From Acidobacteriota bacterium (lineage in GTDB: Bacteria > Acidobacteriota > Terriglobia > Bryobacterales > Bryobacteraceae), in NCBI GenBank assembly GCA_947470805.1, contig CANIVU010000019.1:24774-88773 (forward strand): a stretch of DNA of 64,000 bases, given 5' to 3'. The position numbers were made by a program, and so were the translations under genes. Below are positions 23,709-33,168 of this stretch, piece by piece. Positions within the stretch are counted from its first letter, which is position 1. Every line of letters begins with the position of its first letter. The notes under the pieces were generated by a model, which was not told where the DNA came from, searched no databases, and worked only from the letters and a program-made list of their open reading frames with translations.

Positions 23709-26321
23709 GTGGAAGACAACGATCTAACTAAAGAATTTCTGATCGAGAGCACCGAGAACCTCGGGCGGTTGGACCAGGAGATGGTCCAACTGGAACAACG
23801 GCCAAAAGACGCAACGTTGCTGGCCAGTATTTTCCGCATCATCCACACCTTGAAGGGAACGTGCGGGTTTCTTGGGTTCTCCACAATTGAAGGAATCACC
23901 CATCATGCGGAGACCATTCTAGGACAGGTTCGAACGGGAGAGCGGGAGTTGACGCCGGCGTTGGTGTCGTTGGTGCTTGAATCGGTGGACGCGGTCAAGG
24001 CCGAGCTGGGCGCGATTGAGAACACGCAGAAGGAAAGCGGGTTGCTGTACGAAGAGTTGGTTCATCGGCTGGAAAAAGCGGCAATCATTAGCGGCGTGGA
24101 GGAATCGGCGGTCGCGGTCCACGTGGCCCCCGAACCGGAGGCAGCCAGTGAAAAACAACCGGCAGCGAAGGGATTGGACCCGGACGCAACCGCCGCAAAG
24201 GGTTCTTCCGTTACCGACTCGACGATCCGCGTGGACGTCGGGTTGCTCGATAAGCTGATGAATCTCGTCGGGGAGTTGGTACTCGCCCGGAACCAGGTTC
24301 TGCAGTTTACTTCGCGACTTGAGGATGCGTCGCTGAATGCCACCAGCCAGCGTTTGAACTTGATCACCTCGGAGTTGCAGGAAGGCGTGATGAAGACGCG
24401 TATGCAGCCGATCGGGGTCGTCTGGAACAAACTGCCGCGGGTGGTGCGCGATCTTTCGTCGGTCTGCGGGAAACACATCAATCTGGAAATGGACGGGGCC
24501 GAGACCGAACTCGACAAAACGATCATTGAGGCCATCAAGGATCCGCTTACCCATATTGTCCGCAACGCCTGTGACCATGGGATTGAAGGTTCCGATGCCC
24601 GGATCCAGGCGGGAAAGACGCCGGCTGGCCGGTTGGCACTCCGGGCGTTTCACGAAGGCGGCAACGTCAACATTGAAATAGCCGACGATGGCAACGGAGT
24701 GGATACCCAGCGGGTACGGGCAAAAGCGCTGCAGCTCGGACTAATCCGCGAGGACCAGGCCGAACGAATGAGCGAACGGGAGTTGGCGAATCTCGTTTTC
24801 CTGCCCGGCTTCTCGACGGCAAAAGAGGTGACCAGTATTTCCGGCCGCGGCGTCGGCATGGATGTGGTCAAAACGAACATCGAAAAGATCGGCGGAACGG
24901 TGGATCTGGTCAGCCGGCGAGGTGCGGGCACGACGATCCGGATCAAGATTCCGCTGACGCTGGCGATTATCCCGGGACTGGTCGTGAGTGTAAAGCAGGA
25001 ACGCTTTGTCATCCCGCAAACAAGCCTGCTCGAACTGGTTCGTCTGGAAGGGGAGGAGAGCCGCCGGCAGATTGAATGGGTGGGCGAAGCGCCGCTCTAC
25101 CGCCGCCGGGGCAATCTTCTGCCGCTCGCATTCCTGGACCGTGTACTGCAACTCGACGATGGAAGCGGAGTCGCGCCCGATGTTTTGAACATCGTGGTCC
25201 TGCAGGCCGAGGACCGGCAGTTCGGGCTGGTCGTGGATCGTGTGAATGACACACAAGAGATCGTCGTGAAGCCATTGGGCAAGCAGATGAAGGGTCTCAA
25301 TTGCTACGCCGGAGCCACAATCATGGGCGATGGGCATGTGGCGCTCATCCTCGACGTGATGGGCGTTGCCCAACGTTCAGGGGTTCTGGCGGAAGGTCGG
25401 GGCTCCGGACGTAATGAGGACAAAGCCGCGACAGAACCACTCTTGGAATCGCGAAACTCCATGCTGCTGTTCCGCGCCGGCGAATTCGATCGCCTTGCGG
25501 TGCCACTCTCCCTGGTTGCCCGGCTGGAAGAAATACCACGAGAGAGACTGGAACACGCGGCCGGACGCCCCGTGGTGCAATATCGAGGCCAACTGCTCCC
25601 GTTGGTGGGCCTCGCCGATCAGCTAGGCGGCTGTTCGCAGCAGAATACCGAGCTGCCGGTGCAAGTGATCGTCTTCGCCGACGGGGACAATCGGATCGGC
25701 ATGATGGTCGACGAGATTGTCGACATCGTCGAGGATGATATCGTCATCCGGCGGGCCAGCAATCGATCGGGAATTCTGGGCTCGGCTGTCATCGGCAACC
25801 AGGTTACCGATGTATTGGATCTGCAGTCAGTCATCCGCTCCGCCGATACAGGCTGGTTCGAGAAGGCGCAGGATGAACGATTACTGCGAATTCTCGTTGC
25901 GGAGAACTCGGCATTCACGCGCAGTCTTCTGAGAAGCTCTCTCGAGATGGGAGGCTATTCGGTGTCGGAGGCGCGGGACGCCGATGAGGCAATGGCAAAG
26001 CTGGCGGCCCATCGATTTGATCTGGTGATTGCGGCGCTCGATCTGCCGAACGAAGGCGCGGCGAAGATCCTCGACGCAGCCAGCCGACGGCCGGAGTTGG
26101 CACGAATCCCCATTCTGGCGATGGAATCCATGCAGCAAGCCGACTCCGGGTGCGGAATGATTCCAGCCGGATTCTCCGCCGCCCTCTCCCGTTTCGACCG
26201 GGAGGGAATGCTTCGCTCTATCGAAAAGCTGGCCAAATCGATTGACGCCGAAGAGGTGTCGATGGCAGCGTTCAGCCGGAATGCCCAGGGCGAGCCGTAT
26301 CACAGCCGGAAGGAGAACTAG
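23709..26321 (+). CDS. cheA: Hybrid chemotaxis histidine kinase CheA with two CheW-like domains and a degenerate receiver
   Basis: 870 residues from a GTG with GGTGGAG 7 nt upstream; the longer frame upstream crosses the control region. Domains: Hpt with His46 (IFRIIHTLKGTCGFLGF); P3 dimer region (LLDKLMNLVGELVLARNQVL); ATPase with N box HIVRNACDHGIE, G1 IADDGNGVD, G2 ISGRGVGMDVVK; first CheW-like domain about 455-590; second about 595-715 (LPVQVIVFADGDNRIGMMVD); receiver-like end from about 722. In that end the phospho-acceptor site reads DLVIAALDLP, with Ala where Asp is usual, and the acidic pair is ENS, so it probably cannot be phosphorylated. A CheY/CheB-binding P2 domain appears short or absent. 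First gene of the chemosensory operon. Confidence 0.9.
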   Translation: MEDNDLTKEFLIESTENLGRLDQEMVQLEQRPKDATLLASIFRIIHTLKGTCGFLGFSTIEGITHHAETILGQVRTGERELTPALVSLVLESVDAVKAELGAIENTQKESGLLYEELVHRLEKAAIISGVEESAVAVHVAPEPEAASEKQPAAKGLDPDATAAKGSSVTDSTIRVDVGLLDKLMNLVGELVLARNQVLQFTSRLEDASLNATSQRLNLITSELQEGVMKTRMQPIGVVWNKLPRVVRDLSSVCGKHINLEMDGAETELDKTIIEAIKDPLTHIVRNACDHGIEGSDARIQAGKTPAGRLALRAFHEGGNVNIEIADDGNGVDTQRVRAKALQLGLIREDQAERMSERELANLVFLPGFSTAKEVTSISGRGVGMDVVKTNIEKIGGTVDLVSRRGAGTTIRIKIPLTLAIIPGLVVSVKQERFVIPQTSLLELVRLEGEESRRQIEWVGEAPLYRRRGNLLPLAFLDRVLQLDDGSGVAPDVLNIVVLQAEDRQFGLVVDRVNDTQEIVVKPLGKQMKGLNCYAGATIMGDGHVALILDVMGVAQRSGVLAEGRGSGRNEDKAATEPLLESRNSMLLFRAGEFDRLAVPLSLVARLEEIPRERLEHAAGRPVVQYRGQLLPLVGLADQLGGCSQQNTELPVQVIVFADGDNRIGMMVDEIVDIVEDDIVIRRASNRSGILGSAVIGNQVTDVLDLQSVIRSADTGWFEKAQDERLLRILVAENSAFTRSLLRSSLEMGGYSVSEARDADEAMAKLAAHRFDLVIAALDLPNEGAAKILDAASRRPELARIPILAMESMQQADSGCGMIPAGFSAALSRFDREGMLRSIEKLAKSIDAEEVSMAAFSRNAQGEPYHSRKEN

Positions 26322-26323
26322 TC

Positions 26324-26782
26324 ATGACCCCACAAGAAAGCGGAGTCGACTTGAATCGGCAATTCGCGACTTTCTTTATGAAGGACCTTTTTTTCGGCAT
26401 CGAAGTCCAGAAGGTACAGGAAGTCTTGCGAGCGCAGGAGATGACGCGCGTCCCGCTGGCCCCCGGAGTCCTCCGTGGCCTCATCAATCTGCGCGGGCAG
26501 ATTGTCGCCGCCATCGACATGCGGGAACGGCTAGCCTTGCCAAAGCGGACGAGCGAGCAGGAGCCAATGAACATGATTGTTCGCGCCGAAGACGGAGCCG
26601 TCAGTCTTCTCGTGGACGAAATTGGAGACGTCATCCACGTCTCCGCCGCCTCGTACGAACCCGTGCCTGAAACGATGGCCGGCAATTTGAAGCAACTTGT
26701 AGCTGGCGTCTACAAACTGGATGGCCGGTTATTGCTGGTGCTCGACACCGAACGAACCCTGCAGTTGCAACACGCCCACTAA
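26324..26782 (+). CDS. cheW: Chemotaxis coupling protein CheW
   Basis: 152 residues, a single CheW domain: [40 protein letters not shown] and [20 protein letters not shown]. The [10 protein letters not shown] signature is complete. CheW bridges CheA and the receptor. It starts two bases after the cheA stop, so it is translated from the same mRNA. Confidence 0.9.
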   Translation: MTPQESGVDLNRQFATFFMKDLFFGIEVQKVQEVLRAQEMTRVPLAPGVLRGLINLRGQIVAAIDMRERLALPKRTSEQEPMNMIVRAEDGAVSLLVDEIGDVIHVSAASYEPVPETMAGNLKQLVAGVYKLDGRLLLVLDTERTLQLQHAH

Positions 26783-26846
26783 ATCACCCACCACAGCCGG
26801 CCGGGGCTCCCCGTGCCTCAATTCAAGAACCCACCAGGAGAGAAGT

Positions 26847-28688
26847 ATGAAGAACTCTGTTTCCACTCGCGGCGCGTCTCGCAACACGCCCGGATCCTCC
26901 GCCGCCGTGCTGGAGCCGCCACCCTCACAGGCGGCATCCACCTCCGCCGGCTCCTCGAAAGACAAGCAGGCCGCACAGTCACAAAAACTGGCATTCGCCA
27001 TGCTCGAGAACGCCCCGATCAATGTGATCATGGCCAACCGGGATCTGATCATTACCTACATCAATCCCGTCTCGGTCGAGACGCTGACGAAGTTGCAGGA
27101 GTACCTCCCGGTGCCCGCTGACCAACTGTTAGGCCAGTCCATCGATATCTTCCACAAGAATCCCGCCCATCAGCGCCGCATGTTGATGGATCCCCGCAAT
27201 CTCCCGCACCGGGCGAAGATCAAGCTCGGGCCCGAGATTTTAGATCTCCTGGTTTCGCCCATCCACGATGCGAATCATCAGTACGTCGGTCCGATGCTGA
27301 CTTGGAGTGTCATTACCGAGCAGGAACGGTTGGCAGTGGAAGCTGCGCGGATGCAATCGATGATGGAGAATTCGCCGATCAACGTCATGTACGCCGATCG
27401 CGATCTGGTGATTCGTTACATGAACCCTGCGTCGACTCGCCAACTTCACGAATTGCAGCAGCATCTGCCGGTGCAGGTAGATGCGATGATCGGCCAGAAT
27501 ATCGATGTATTTCACAAAAAGCCCGCCCATCAAAGGGCAATCCTGAGTGACGCGAAAAACCTGCCTCGGCGCGCGACAATCCAAGTGGGTCCAGAGTTCC
27601 TCGACCTCTTGGTCAGCCCGATCAACGATTCCCAGGGTGCCTATATCGGCACGATGGTGACCTGGGAGTTGATTACCAAGAAGCTCGAATCCGAACGCCG
27701 CGAGAAGGAACTACTGGAGCGCGAGCGCTCCACCCAGGAAGAACTCCGGGTAAAAGTGGCGAGCATGCTCGAAGTCGTGCAACGGGCCGCCCAAGGCGAT
27801 CTCACCCTCGATGTCACAGTCAGCGGCAGCGATGCAATCGGACAAATGGGAGAAGGACTGGGCACCTTCCTGCGCGCCATGCGGGACAACATGGGTGAAT
27901 TGATGCGGAATGCCCAGGCACTGGCCAGTTCGTCGGAGGAGTTGACGGCCATCAGCCAGCAACTGGCCGGCAACGCCGAAGAAACCGCCTCCCAGGCGAA
28001 TGTGGTCTCGGCTGCGTCCGAAGAGGTTTCCAAAAACGTCTCCGTTGTCGCCACCGGCAGCGAGGAGATGCTGACCTCGATCCGGGAGATCTCAAAGAGC
28101 GCCAACGAAAGTGCCCGGGTAGCCAAGTCGGCGGTTGCCGTCGCCGAAACCACCAATCAGACCATCTCCAAGCTCGGAGAGTCGAGTCTGGAAATCGGCA
28201 AAGTCATCAAGGTCATCACCTCGATCGCCCAGCAGACCAATCTTCTGGCCTTGAACGCCACCATTGAGGCGGCCCGCGCCGGCGAGGCGGGAAAAGGGTT
28301 TGCCGTGGTCGCCAACGAAGTGAAGGAACTGGCCAAAGAGACAGCCAAGGCCACCGAAGAGATCGGACAGAAGATCGAGGCCATCCAGGGCGACACAAAG
28401 GCCGCGGTTCGCGCCATCGGAGAGATCGGCGCGATCATCAATCAGATCAACGACATATCCAACACAATCGCTTCGGCGGTCGAGGAACAGACCGCGACGA
28501 CGAACGAAATTGGCCGGAACGTAAGTGAGGCGGCAAAAGGCACAGGTGAAATTGCCCGCAACATCACCGGTGTGGCGACGGCAGCCGAAAGCACGACGAG
28601 CGGCGCCAGCGATACGCAGAAGGCCGCTATCGAACTGAGCCGAATGGCGAACGAACTGCAGTCGCTGGTCGGCCGGTTCCGGATCTAA
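26847..28688 (+). CDS. Soluble methyl-accepting chemoreceptor with two PAS domains
   Basis: 613 residues from an ATG behind AGGAG. No membrane segment is present. A Ser/Ala-rich N-terminus precedes two similar PAS domains at about 45-165 and 165-285: [20 protein letters not shown] and [20 protein letters not shown], each later with FHK.PAHQR and [13 protein letters not shown]-like helix pair ([20 protein letters not shown]) and the MCP signalling hairpin follow, with tip [20 protein letters not shown]. Being cytosolic, it should sense an internal cue such as redox state or metabolism. No CheR/CheB-binding tail pentapeptide is seen. Same operon as cheA and cheW. Confidence 0.9.
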   Translation: MKNSVSTRGASRNTPGSSAAVLEPPPSQAASTSAGSSKDKQAAQSQKLAFAMLENAPINVIMANRDLIITYINPVSVETLTKLQEYLPVPADQLLGQSIDIFHKNPAHQRRMLMDPRNLPHRAKIKLGPEILDLLVSPIHDANHQYVGPMLTWSVITEQERLAVEAARMQSMMENSPINVMYADRDLVIRYMNPASTRQLHELQQHLPVQVDAMIGQNIDVFHKKPAHQRAILSDAKNLPRRATIQVGPEFLDLLVSPINDSQGAYIGTMVTWELITKKLESERREKELLERERSTQEELRVKVASMLEVVQRAAQGDLTLDVTVSGSDAIGQMGEGLGTFLRAMRDNMGELMRNAQALASSSEELTAISQQLAGNAEETASQANVVSAASEEVSKNVSVVATGSEEMLTSIREISKSANESARVAKSAVAVAETTNQTISKLGESSLEIGKVIKVITSIAQQTNLLALNATIEAARAGEAGKGFAVVANEVKELAKETAKATEEIGQKIEAIQGDTKAAVRAIGEIGAIINQINDISNTIASAVEEQTATTNEIGRNVSEAAKGTGEIARNITGVATAAESTTSGASDTQKAAIELSRMANELQSLVGRFRI

Positions 28689-28748
28689 CGGCCCCCAGAA
28701 CTCCAAAAGCCTGGGGTTGCCCAGCCAGCCCCAGACGAAAGACTCTCT

Positions 28749-30023
28749 ATGCCGACCATCCAAGTCTATGGAATCGACCACTCACGGGCGCCAATCGAGG
28801 TCAGGGAGCAACTGTCCTTCAGCGGCGAAGAACTCTTAGAGTTGCTTCCACTGTTGATAACGCCGCAAGCGCCGAGGAGCGACACCATCACGCACGTGCA
28901 CGAGGCCATGCTGCTCAGCACCTGCAACCGGACGGAAGTCTATCTGGTTACGGACGGAGTCGGTGGGCCCTACCCACTCGAACCCCTCCGCCAGTACCGC
29001 CCTGAAGCGCAGTTGATGGACAATACCTGCCTTCGCTATCACTTACACAGCCAGGACGCGGTTTCCCATCTCTTCTCGGTTGCCGCCTCCCTGCGGTCTC
29101 AAGTGCCCGGCGATACACAGATCTCGACGCAGGTTTCCACGGCGGCAAGAATTGCCCGGAGCGCGGGAACGCTCGGACCGCTGTTGGAGCAAGCCGTTGC
29201 GGCGGCACTTCGATCGGCAAAGCGAGTACGCCGGGAGACAGGCTTAATGGCGGGCGGCAGTGGCACGGGGCCAGCCGTACTGCGCTGCTTACGGCGTTTC
29301 AGACAGCCGGATCCGAGAAGGGACCGCCCGATGCGGGTGCTCTTGCTTGGGGCCGGGATTATGGCCGAGGAAGTAGCTACTCATCTATTGCGATCCCGGA
29401 CGAGATCAACTCGAACTCACCCGCTCCTCCATAAATCCGGAATCGACCCTGTTGGCATTGAGTTCGCCGGGGTATGGGCGCGGGACCGAAAAAAAGCAAA
29501 AACCTTCGGCGAGATGTTCGGCATACACCCGCTCACGGCGCGCGGCGCAAGACAGGCCCTGGCGGCGGCGGATGTGGTCATCGGCGCCTGCGGGGGAAGG
29601 GTCGGAATGCTGAGCGAACGCCAACTCAGTCCGATTCTCGACAAACGGGCGACTCCACTCCTTGTGATTGATCTCGGCGTTCCGCGAAACCTGGACCCTC
29701 TCATGGCCGAGCGGGATGGCCTGGAACCGATTTTCCTTGACCAGGTCCATGAGCTAATGAGAGATCACACAAAGCAACGGGGGAGCGCCCTGGAGAAAGC
29801 AGCCACTATCGTCGCCGAAGAGGCTACACACTTCGAGCATTGGCTTCGCCGTTTACCTCTCCGCCCTCTGCGAGCAGAGGTGTACAACTCTCTGGAGACA
29901 ATCCTAGCCAACTGGCGATCCAGCCAACCCACGGCGGTGCGGCACCTGCGCGTGGCGCTGCACCGCAGCCTGGAACAGGCGTTTCGCGGCATCGATATCG
30001 GTGCGGGAAACGGCACCCAATAA
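28749..30023 (+). CDS. Divergent glutamyl-tRNA reductase-like protein in the chemosensory operon
   Basis: 424 residues with the full GluTR order. N-terminal domain: VYGIDHSRAPIEVREQLSF, then MLLSTCNRTEVY with the catalytic Cys at 59. NADPH domain: MRVLLLGAGIMAEEVATHLL (GxGxM) and a later ADVVIGACGG. Helical dimer domain: EEATHFEHWLRRLPLRPLRA. But the substrate loop, normally GLDSMVLGEPQILGQ, reads SLRSQVPGDTQISTQ here, with G to S, D to R and E to D changes. Known GluTR makes glutamate-1-semialdehyde for haem. No other haem gene is nearby; the neighbours are the receptor and cheY. It may be a re-purposed paralogue. Start ATG chosen at the homologous N-terminus. Confidence 0.75.
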   Translation: MPTIQVYGIDHSRAPIEVREQLSFSGEELLELLPLLITPQAPRSDTITHVHEAMLLSTCNRTEVYLVTDGVGGPYPLEPLRQYRPEAQLMDNTCLRYHLHSQDAVSHLFSVAASLRSQVPGDTQISTQVSTAARIARSAGTLGPLLEQAVAAALRSAKRVRRETGLMAGGSGTGPAVLRCLRRFRQPDPRRDRPMRVLLLGAGIMAEEVATHLLRSRTRSTRTHPLLHKSGIDPVGIEFAGVWARDRKKAKTFGEMFGIHPLTARGARQALAAADVVIGACGGRVGMLSERQLSPILDKRATPLLVIDLGVPRNLDPLMAERDGLEPIFLDQVHELMRDHTKQRGSALEKAATIVAEEATHFEHWLRRLPLRPLRAEVYNSLETILANWRSSQPTAVRHLRVALHRSLEQAFRGIDIGAGNGTQ

Positions 30024-30156
30024 ATCAGTAACATCCAGCAAATCGCTGTCGATAAGAGCTCTAGAGGGATTTGGCGTCCGGCAAATCCACTCGTTCCACA
30101 GTAGAGCTGGGTTGATTCCGAGACAAAGTTCAATTTCATGAAGAATGGTGACATCC

Positions 30157-30531
30157 ATGGGCACAGCGTTGGTTATCGATGATTCGCGGGCGATCCGTAT
30201 GATTCTGGGGCGGACACTCAATCGATTCGGATATGAAGTCTGCTCGGCCTCCAACGGGCGGGAAGCACTCGACATGATTGGCCAACAGGATTTGGCGCTC
30301 TCGGTCATCCTGGTCGACTGGAACATGCCGGAAATGAATGGGCTGGACTTCGTGAAAACGATTCGGGCCGACCCCAGATATCGCGAAGTACCGCTGATGA
30401 TGGTGACAACAGAGACCGAGATCGAGCAAATGGATCGGGCTCTGGAGGCCGGGGCGAACGAATATGTCATGAAGCCGTTCACTGACGAAGTCATCGCCGA
30501 CAAGCTGCGCTTACTCGGCGTTTTGCAGTAG
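30157..30531 (+). CDS. cheY: Single-domain response regulator CheY
   Basis: A 124-residue receiver: ALVIDDSRAIRMILGRTL with the acidic pair, SVILVDWNMPEMNGLDFV with the phospho-acceptor Asp, LMMVTTETE with the Thr switch, and YVMKPFTDEV with the conserved Lys. No output domain, so the expected target is a motor or pilus protein. I prefer the ATG at 30157 because GGTGA stands 5 nt before it; an in-frame ATG at 30145 would add four residues. Confidence 0.88.
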   Translation: MGTALVIDDSRAIRMILGRTLNRFGYEVCSASNGREALDMIGQQDLALSVILVDWNMPEMNGLDFVKTIRADPRYREVPLMMVTTETEIEQMDRALEAGANEYVMKPFTDEVIADKLRLLGVLQ

Positions 30532-30625
30532 CGCGCCCCCGGATCATAGACGCAGCCGTTCCGAACAATTCGCGGAACGCTGACTTCGGCCACCGCCGCA
30601 GGGCGGCCAGGAACTGAGATACATC

Positions 30626-31762
30626 ATGTTGAACGCATCAAATCCGAGAACAACTCCCCACCCTCGCATCCGCGTGTTGGTTGTTGACGATTCTGTTGTA
30701 ATCCGGAAGATCCTCTCGGACGCGCTTCGGAACGACCCGGAAATCGAAGTGGTTGGCACGGCGTCGAATGGCGTAATCGCGCTCCAGCGGATCACCCAGC
30801 TAAGCCCTGACATTGTAACCCTGGACATCGAAATGCCGGAGATGGATGGCATTGCCACTCTCCGGGAAATCAAGCGCCAATTTCCGCGCACGCGCGTAAT
30901 CATGTGCAGCACCCTGACTGAGCGCGGCGCGAGCGTTACCATCGAAGCCCTCTCATTGGGAGCCGACGATTACCTCACGAAATCTTCCGGGCAATCCGGG
31001 GTCAACGCGATGGAGAACCTTCATGGCCAATTGATTCCCAAGGTCAAACAGTTCTTCCGCCGCGAAACGGGGCCAACCGCCAACCGGCCTAGCCCCCGCC
31101 CAGTAATGGCAAGGGAACTCACATCCGTGCCAACCCTGGTACGCCCAACGGCGGCACGCCCGGCGGGCCAGCAGGCGCCCAGACCGAGGCAGTCCCCTCC
31201 ACGGGCAGTCGCAATCGGTGTATCCACCGGAGGGCCGAACGCATTAGCGGAAGTGATTCCGATGCTCCCGAAGGATTTTCCGCTCCCCGTGTTTGTCGTC
31301 CAACATATGCCACCGATGTTCACCCGCCTACTCGCAGAGCGGCTTCAATCGCAGAGTAAAGTGAAAGTGGTCGAGGCGCAGGAGGGAATGCGCGTGACGG
31401 CGGGGTACGTCTACATCGCCCCTGGGGACTACCATATGGCCCTGGCAAAGACCGGCGGTAGCGTCCTCATTCATCTCAACCAAGGGCCGATGGAGAACTC
31501 CTGCCGGCCCGCTGTGGACGTGCTGTTCCGGTCGGTCGGAGAAGTCTATGGCGGTGCGACAATCTCGGCGATCCTGACGGGAATGGGTCAGGACGGGCTA
31601 CGCGGCGTAGAGCAACTGCGCGCGCTGGGCGGATATGTCATCGCGCAGGACGAGGCCAGTAGCGTGGTTTGGGGCATGCCCGGGTTCGTTGCGAGGGCGG
31701 GACTGGCCGACGTCGTCTGCGACTTGAAGCAAGTGACGCCAGAAATTGTGCGCCATCTCTAG
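30626..31762 (+). CDS. cheB: Chemotaxis protein-glutamate methylesterase CheB
   Basis: 378 residues. Receiver at about 12-125 (VLVVDDSVVIRKILSDAL, DIVTLDIEMPEMDG) and methylesterase from about 190: GVSTGGPNAL with the nucleophile Ser, VVQHMPPMFTRLLAERL with the catalytic His, and a TGMGQDGLRG segment with the catalytic Asp. A Pro/Arg-rich linker (about 135-190) joins them. CheB removes receptor methyl groups and gives adaptation together with CheR. 94 bp after cheY, same strand. Confidence 0.93.
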   Translation: MLNASNPRTTPHPRIRVLVVDDSVVIRKILSDALRNDPEIEVVGTASNGVIALQRITQLSPDIVTLDIEMPEMDGIATLREIKRQFPRTRVIMCSTLTERGASVTIEALSLGADDYLTKSSGQSGVNAMENLHGQLIPKVKQFFRRETGPTANRPSPRPVMARELTSVPTLVRPTAARPAGQQAPRPRQSPPRAVAIGVSTGGPNALAEVIPMLPKDFPLPVFVVQHMPPMFTRLLAERLQSQSKVKVVEAQEGMRVTAGYVYIAPGDYHMALAKTGGSVLIHLNQGPMENSCRPAVDVLFRSVGEVYGGATISAILTGMGQDGLRGVEQLRALGGYVIAQDEASSVVWGMPGFVARAGLADVVCDLKQVTPEIVRHL

Positions 31763-31829
31763 GTGAGTATGGAAACGGAACGGGACGGCAGACGGGGAAT
31801 CGGGTACAACACACCTCCGGGAGAACGAA

Positions 31830-32678
31830 ATGCAGACAATGCTCGGTGAAAAACAGCTCGCACAAACAGCCATTTCGGCCGAAAACTACGCGTTCCTGCA
31901 ACGCTACATCTACCAGGAATCGGGGATCGTGATCGATGCCGGAAAGAATTACCTGATCGAATCCCGTCTGCTGCCAATCGTCAAACAGGAAAACCTATCC
32001 ACCCTGAACGACCTTTGCAGTCTACTCAGAGCCACAGCCCCGCTTCAGCTCAAAAGCCGGGTGGTCGAATCAATGACCACCAACGAGACTCTGTTCTTCC
32101 GCGATCTTTCCGTTTTCGACGCCCTGCAGAAGGAGATTCTTCCCAAGCTGATTGAATCCCGCCGCAATGTCAGGCGACTCAGCATCTGGTCGGCAGCCGC
32201 ATCGAGTGGGCAAGAGGCCTACAGCATCGCTATGCTACTCAAGGAATTCGGGTTGGAAGGCTGGAAGGTTCAGATTTTCGGCACCGACCTCAACCAACAG
32301 ATTCTCGACAAGGCCGCAGCCGGAAAATACCTCCAAATTGAAGTAAACCGTGGATTGCCGGCGAAGTACCTGGTGAAGTACTTCACCCGGGCAGGATTGG
32401 ATTGGCAGATCAGTGACGCGCTCCGCGCCATGGTGAAGTTCCAACGATTTGACCTGCGCACGTCGATGAGTTCGTTTGGCCCGTTCGACCTGATCTTTTG
32501 CCGCAATGTATTGATTTATTTCGACGTCGACACGAAGAAGCAGATCCTGGCGTCCATCCGCCGAACGATGAGCCCTGGTGGACTACTGGCACTGGGAGCC
32601 GCCGAGACGACGATCAACCTGGACAGCGCCTACACGCGTGTCGTGCACGGGGCAGCCACGTTCTATCAAGTTCCCTGA
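31830..32678 (+). CDS. cheR: Chemotaxis protein methyltransferase CheR
   Basis: 282 residues: N-terminal helical domain (FLQRYIYQESGIVIDAGKNY), MTTNETLFFRD, the SAM pocket WSAAASSGQEAYSIAMLLKE, IFGTDLNQQILDKAAAGKY and LIFCRNVLIYFD. All CheR hallmark motifs are present and the length is typical. It methylates receptor glutamates. Seven bases separate it from cheX. Confidence 0.93.
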   Translation: MQTMLGEKQLAQTAISAENYAFLQRYIYQESGIVIDAGKNYLIESRLLPIVKQENLSTLNDLCSLLRATAPLQLKSRVVESMTTNETLFFRDLSVFDALQKEILPKLIESRRNVRRLSIWSAAASSGQEAYSIAMLLKEFGLEGWKVQIFGTDLNQQILDKAAAGKYLQIEVNRGLPAKYLVKYFTRAGLDWQISDALRAMVKFQRFDLRTSMSSFGPFDLIFCRNVLIYFDVDTKKQILASIRRTMSPGGLLALGAAETTINLDSAYTRVVHGAATFYQVP

Positions 32679-32685
32679 GGTTACA

Positions 32686-33168
32686 ATGACTCACTCTATT
32701 CTTCATGTGGAAGCCTACGACACCGAAGTCGGGCGCATCGTGCAGGACGTCTTGGCGACGATGACACAGTATCCGGTGTTTCCGGGCACCCACCCCTACG
32801 GAGAGCATCCCGATCACGCAACTTGCGCAGTTTACTTTGCCGGAATCTGGAGTGGCGCCGTCCTCATTGAATGCCCCCTCTCGATGGCTTTCGAGTTCAC
32901 CGCAAGGCTCATGCGCATCCCGAAACCGATCCAGTTCGACAACGACGTTTATGACGCGCTCGGCGAACTGGCCAACATGATCGGGGGTAACCTGAAATCG
33001 GTGTTGCCCCGTGGTGTCAGCTTGTCGATGCCTTCGGTGGTTGAGGGGTCCAACTACTCAGTTCGTGTCTGCGGCTCGAATCGCAACAAGCGAATGGCCT
33101 TCGACGGTCCCAACGGACCGTTCTGGGTCACCCTTGTCGAAACCGACAACTGCCATAATGAAAACTGA
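32686..33168 (+). CDS. cheX: CheX/CheC-family phosphatase-like protein
   Basis: 160 residues. The signature helix ALGELANMIGGNLKSVLP carries the E..N...G.(L)K motif used by CheC/CheX/FliY to dephosphorylate CheY-P, here with Glu, Asn and Gly in place. One motif only, as in CheX. The ATG at 32686 follows a TGAGG. It would end the CheY signal. Its stop codon directly abuts the stop of the convergent lactate permease. Confidence 0.8.
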   Translation: MTHSILHVEAYDTEVGRIVQDVLATMTQYPVFPGTHPYGEHPDHATCAVYFAGIWSGAVLIECPLSMAFEFTARLMRIPKPIQFDNDVYDALGELANMIGGNLKSVLPRGVSLSMPSVVEGSNYSVRVCGSNRNKRMAFDGPNGPFWVTLVETDNCHNEN

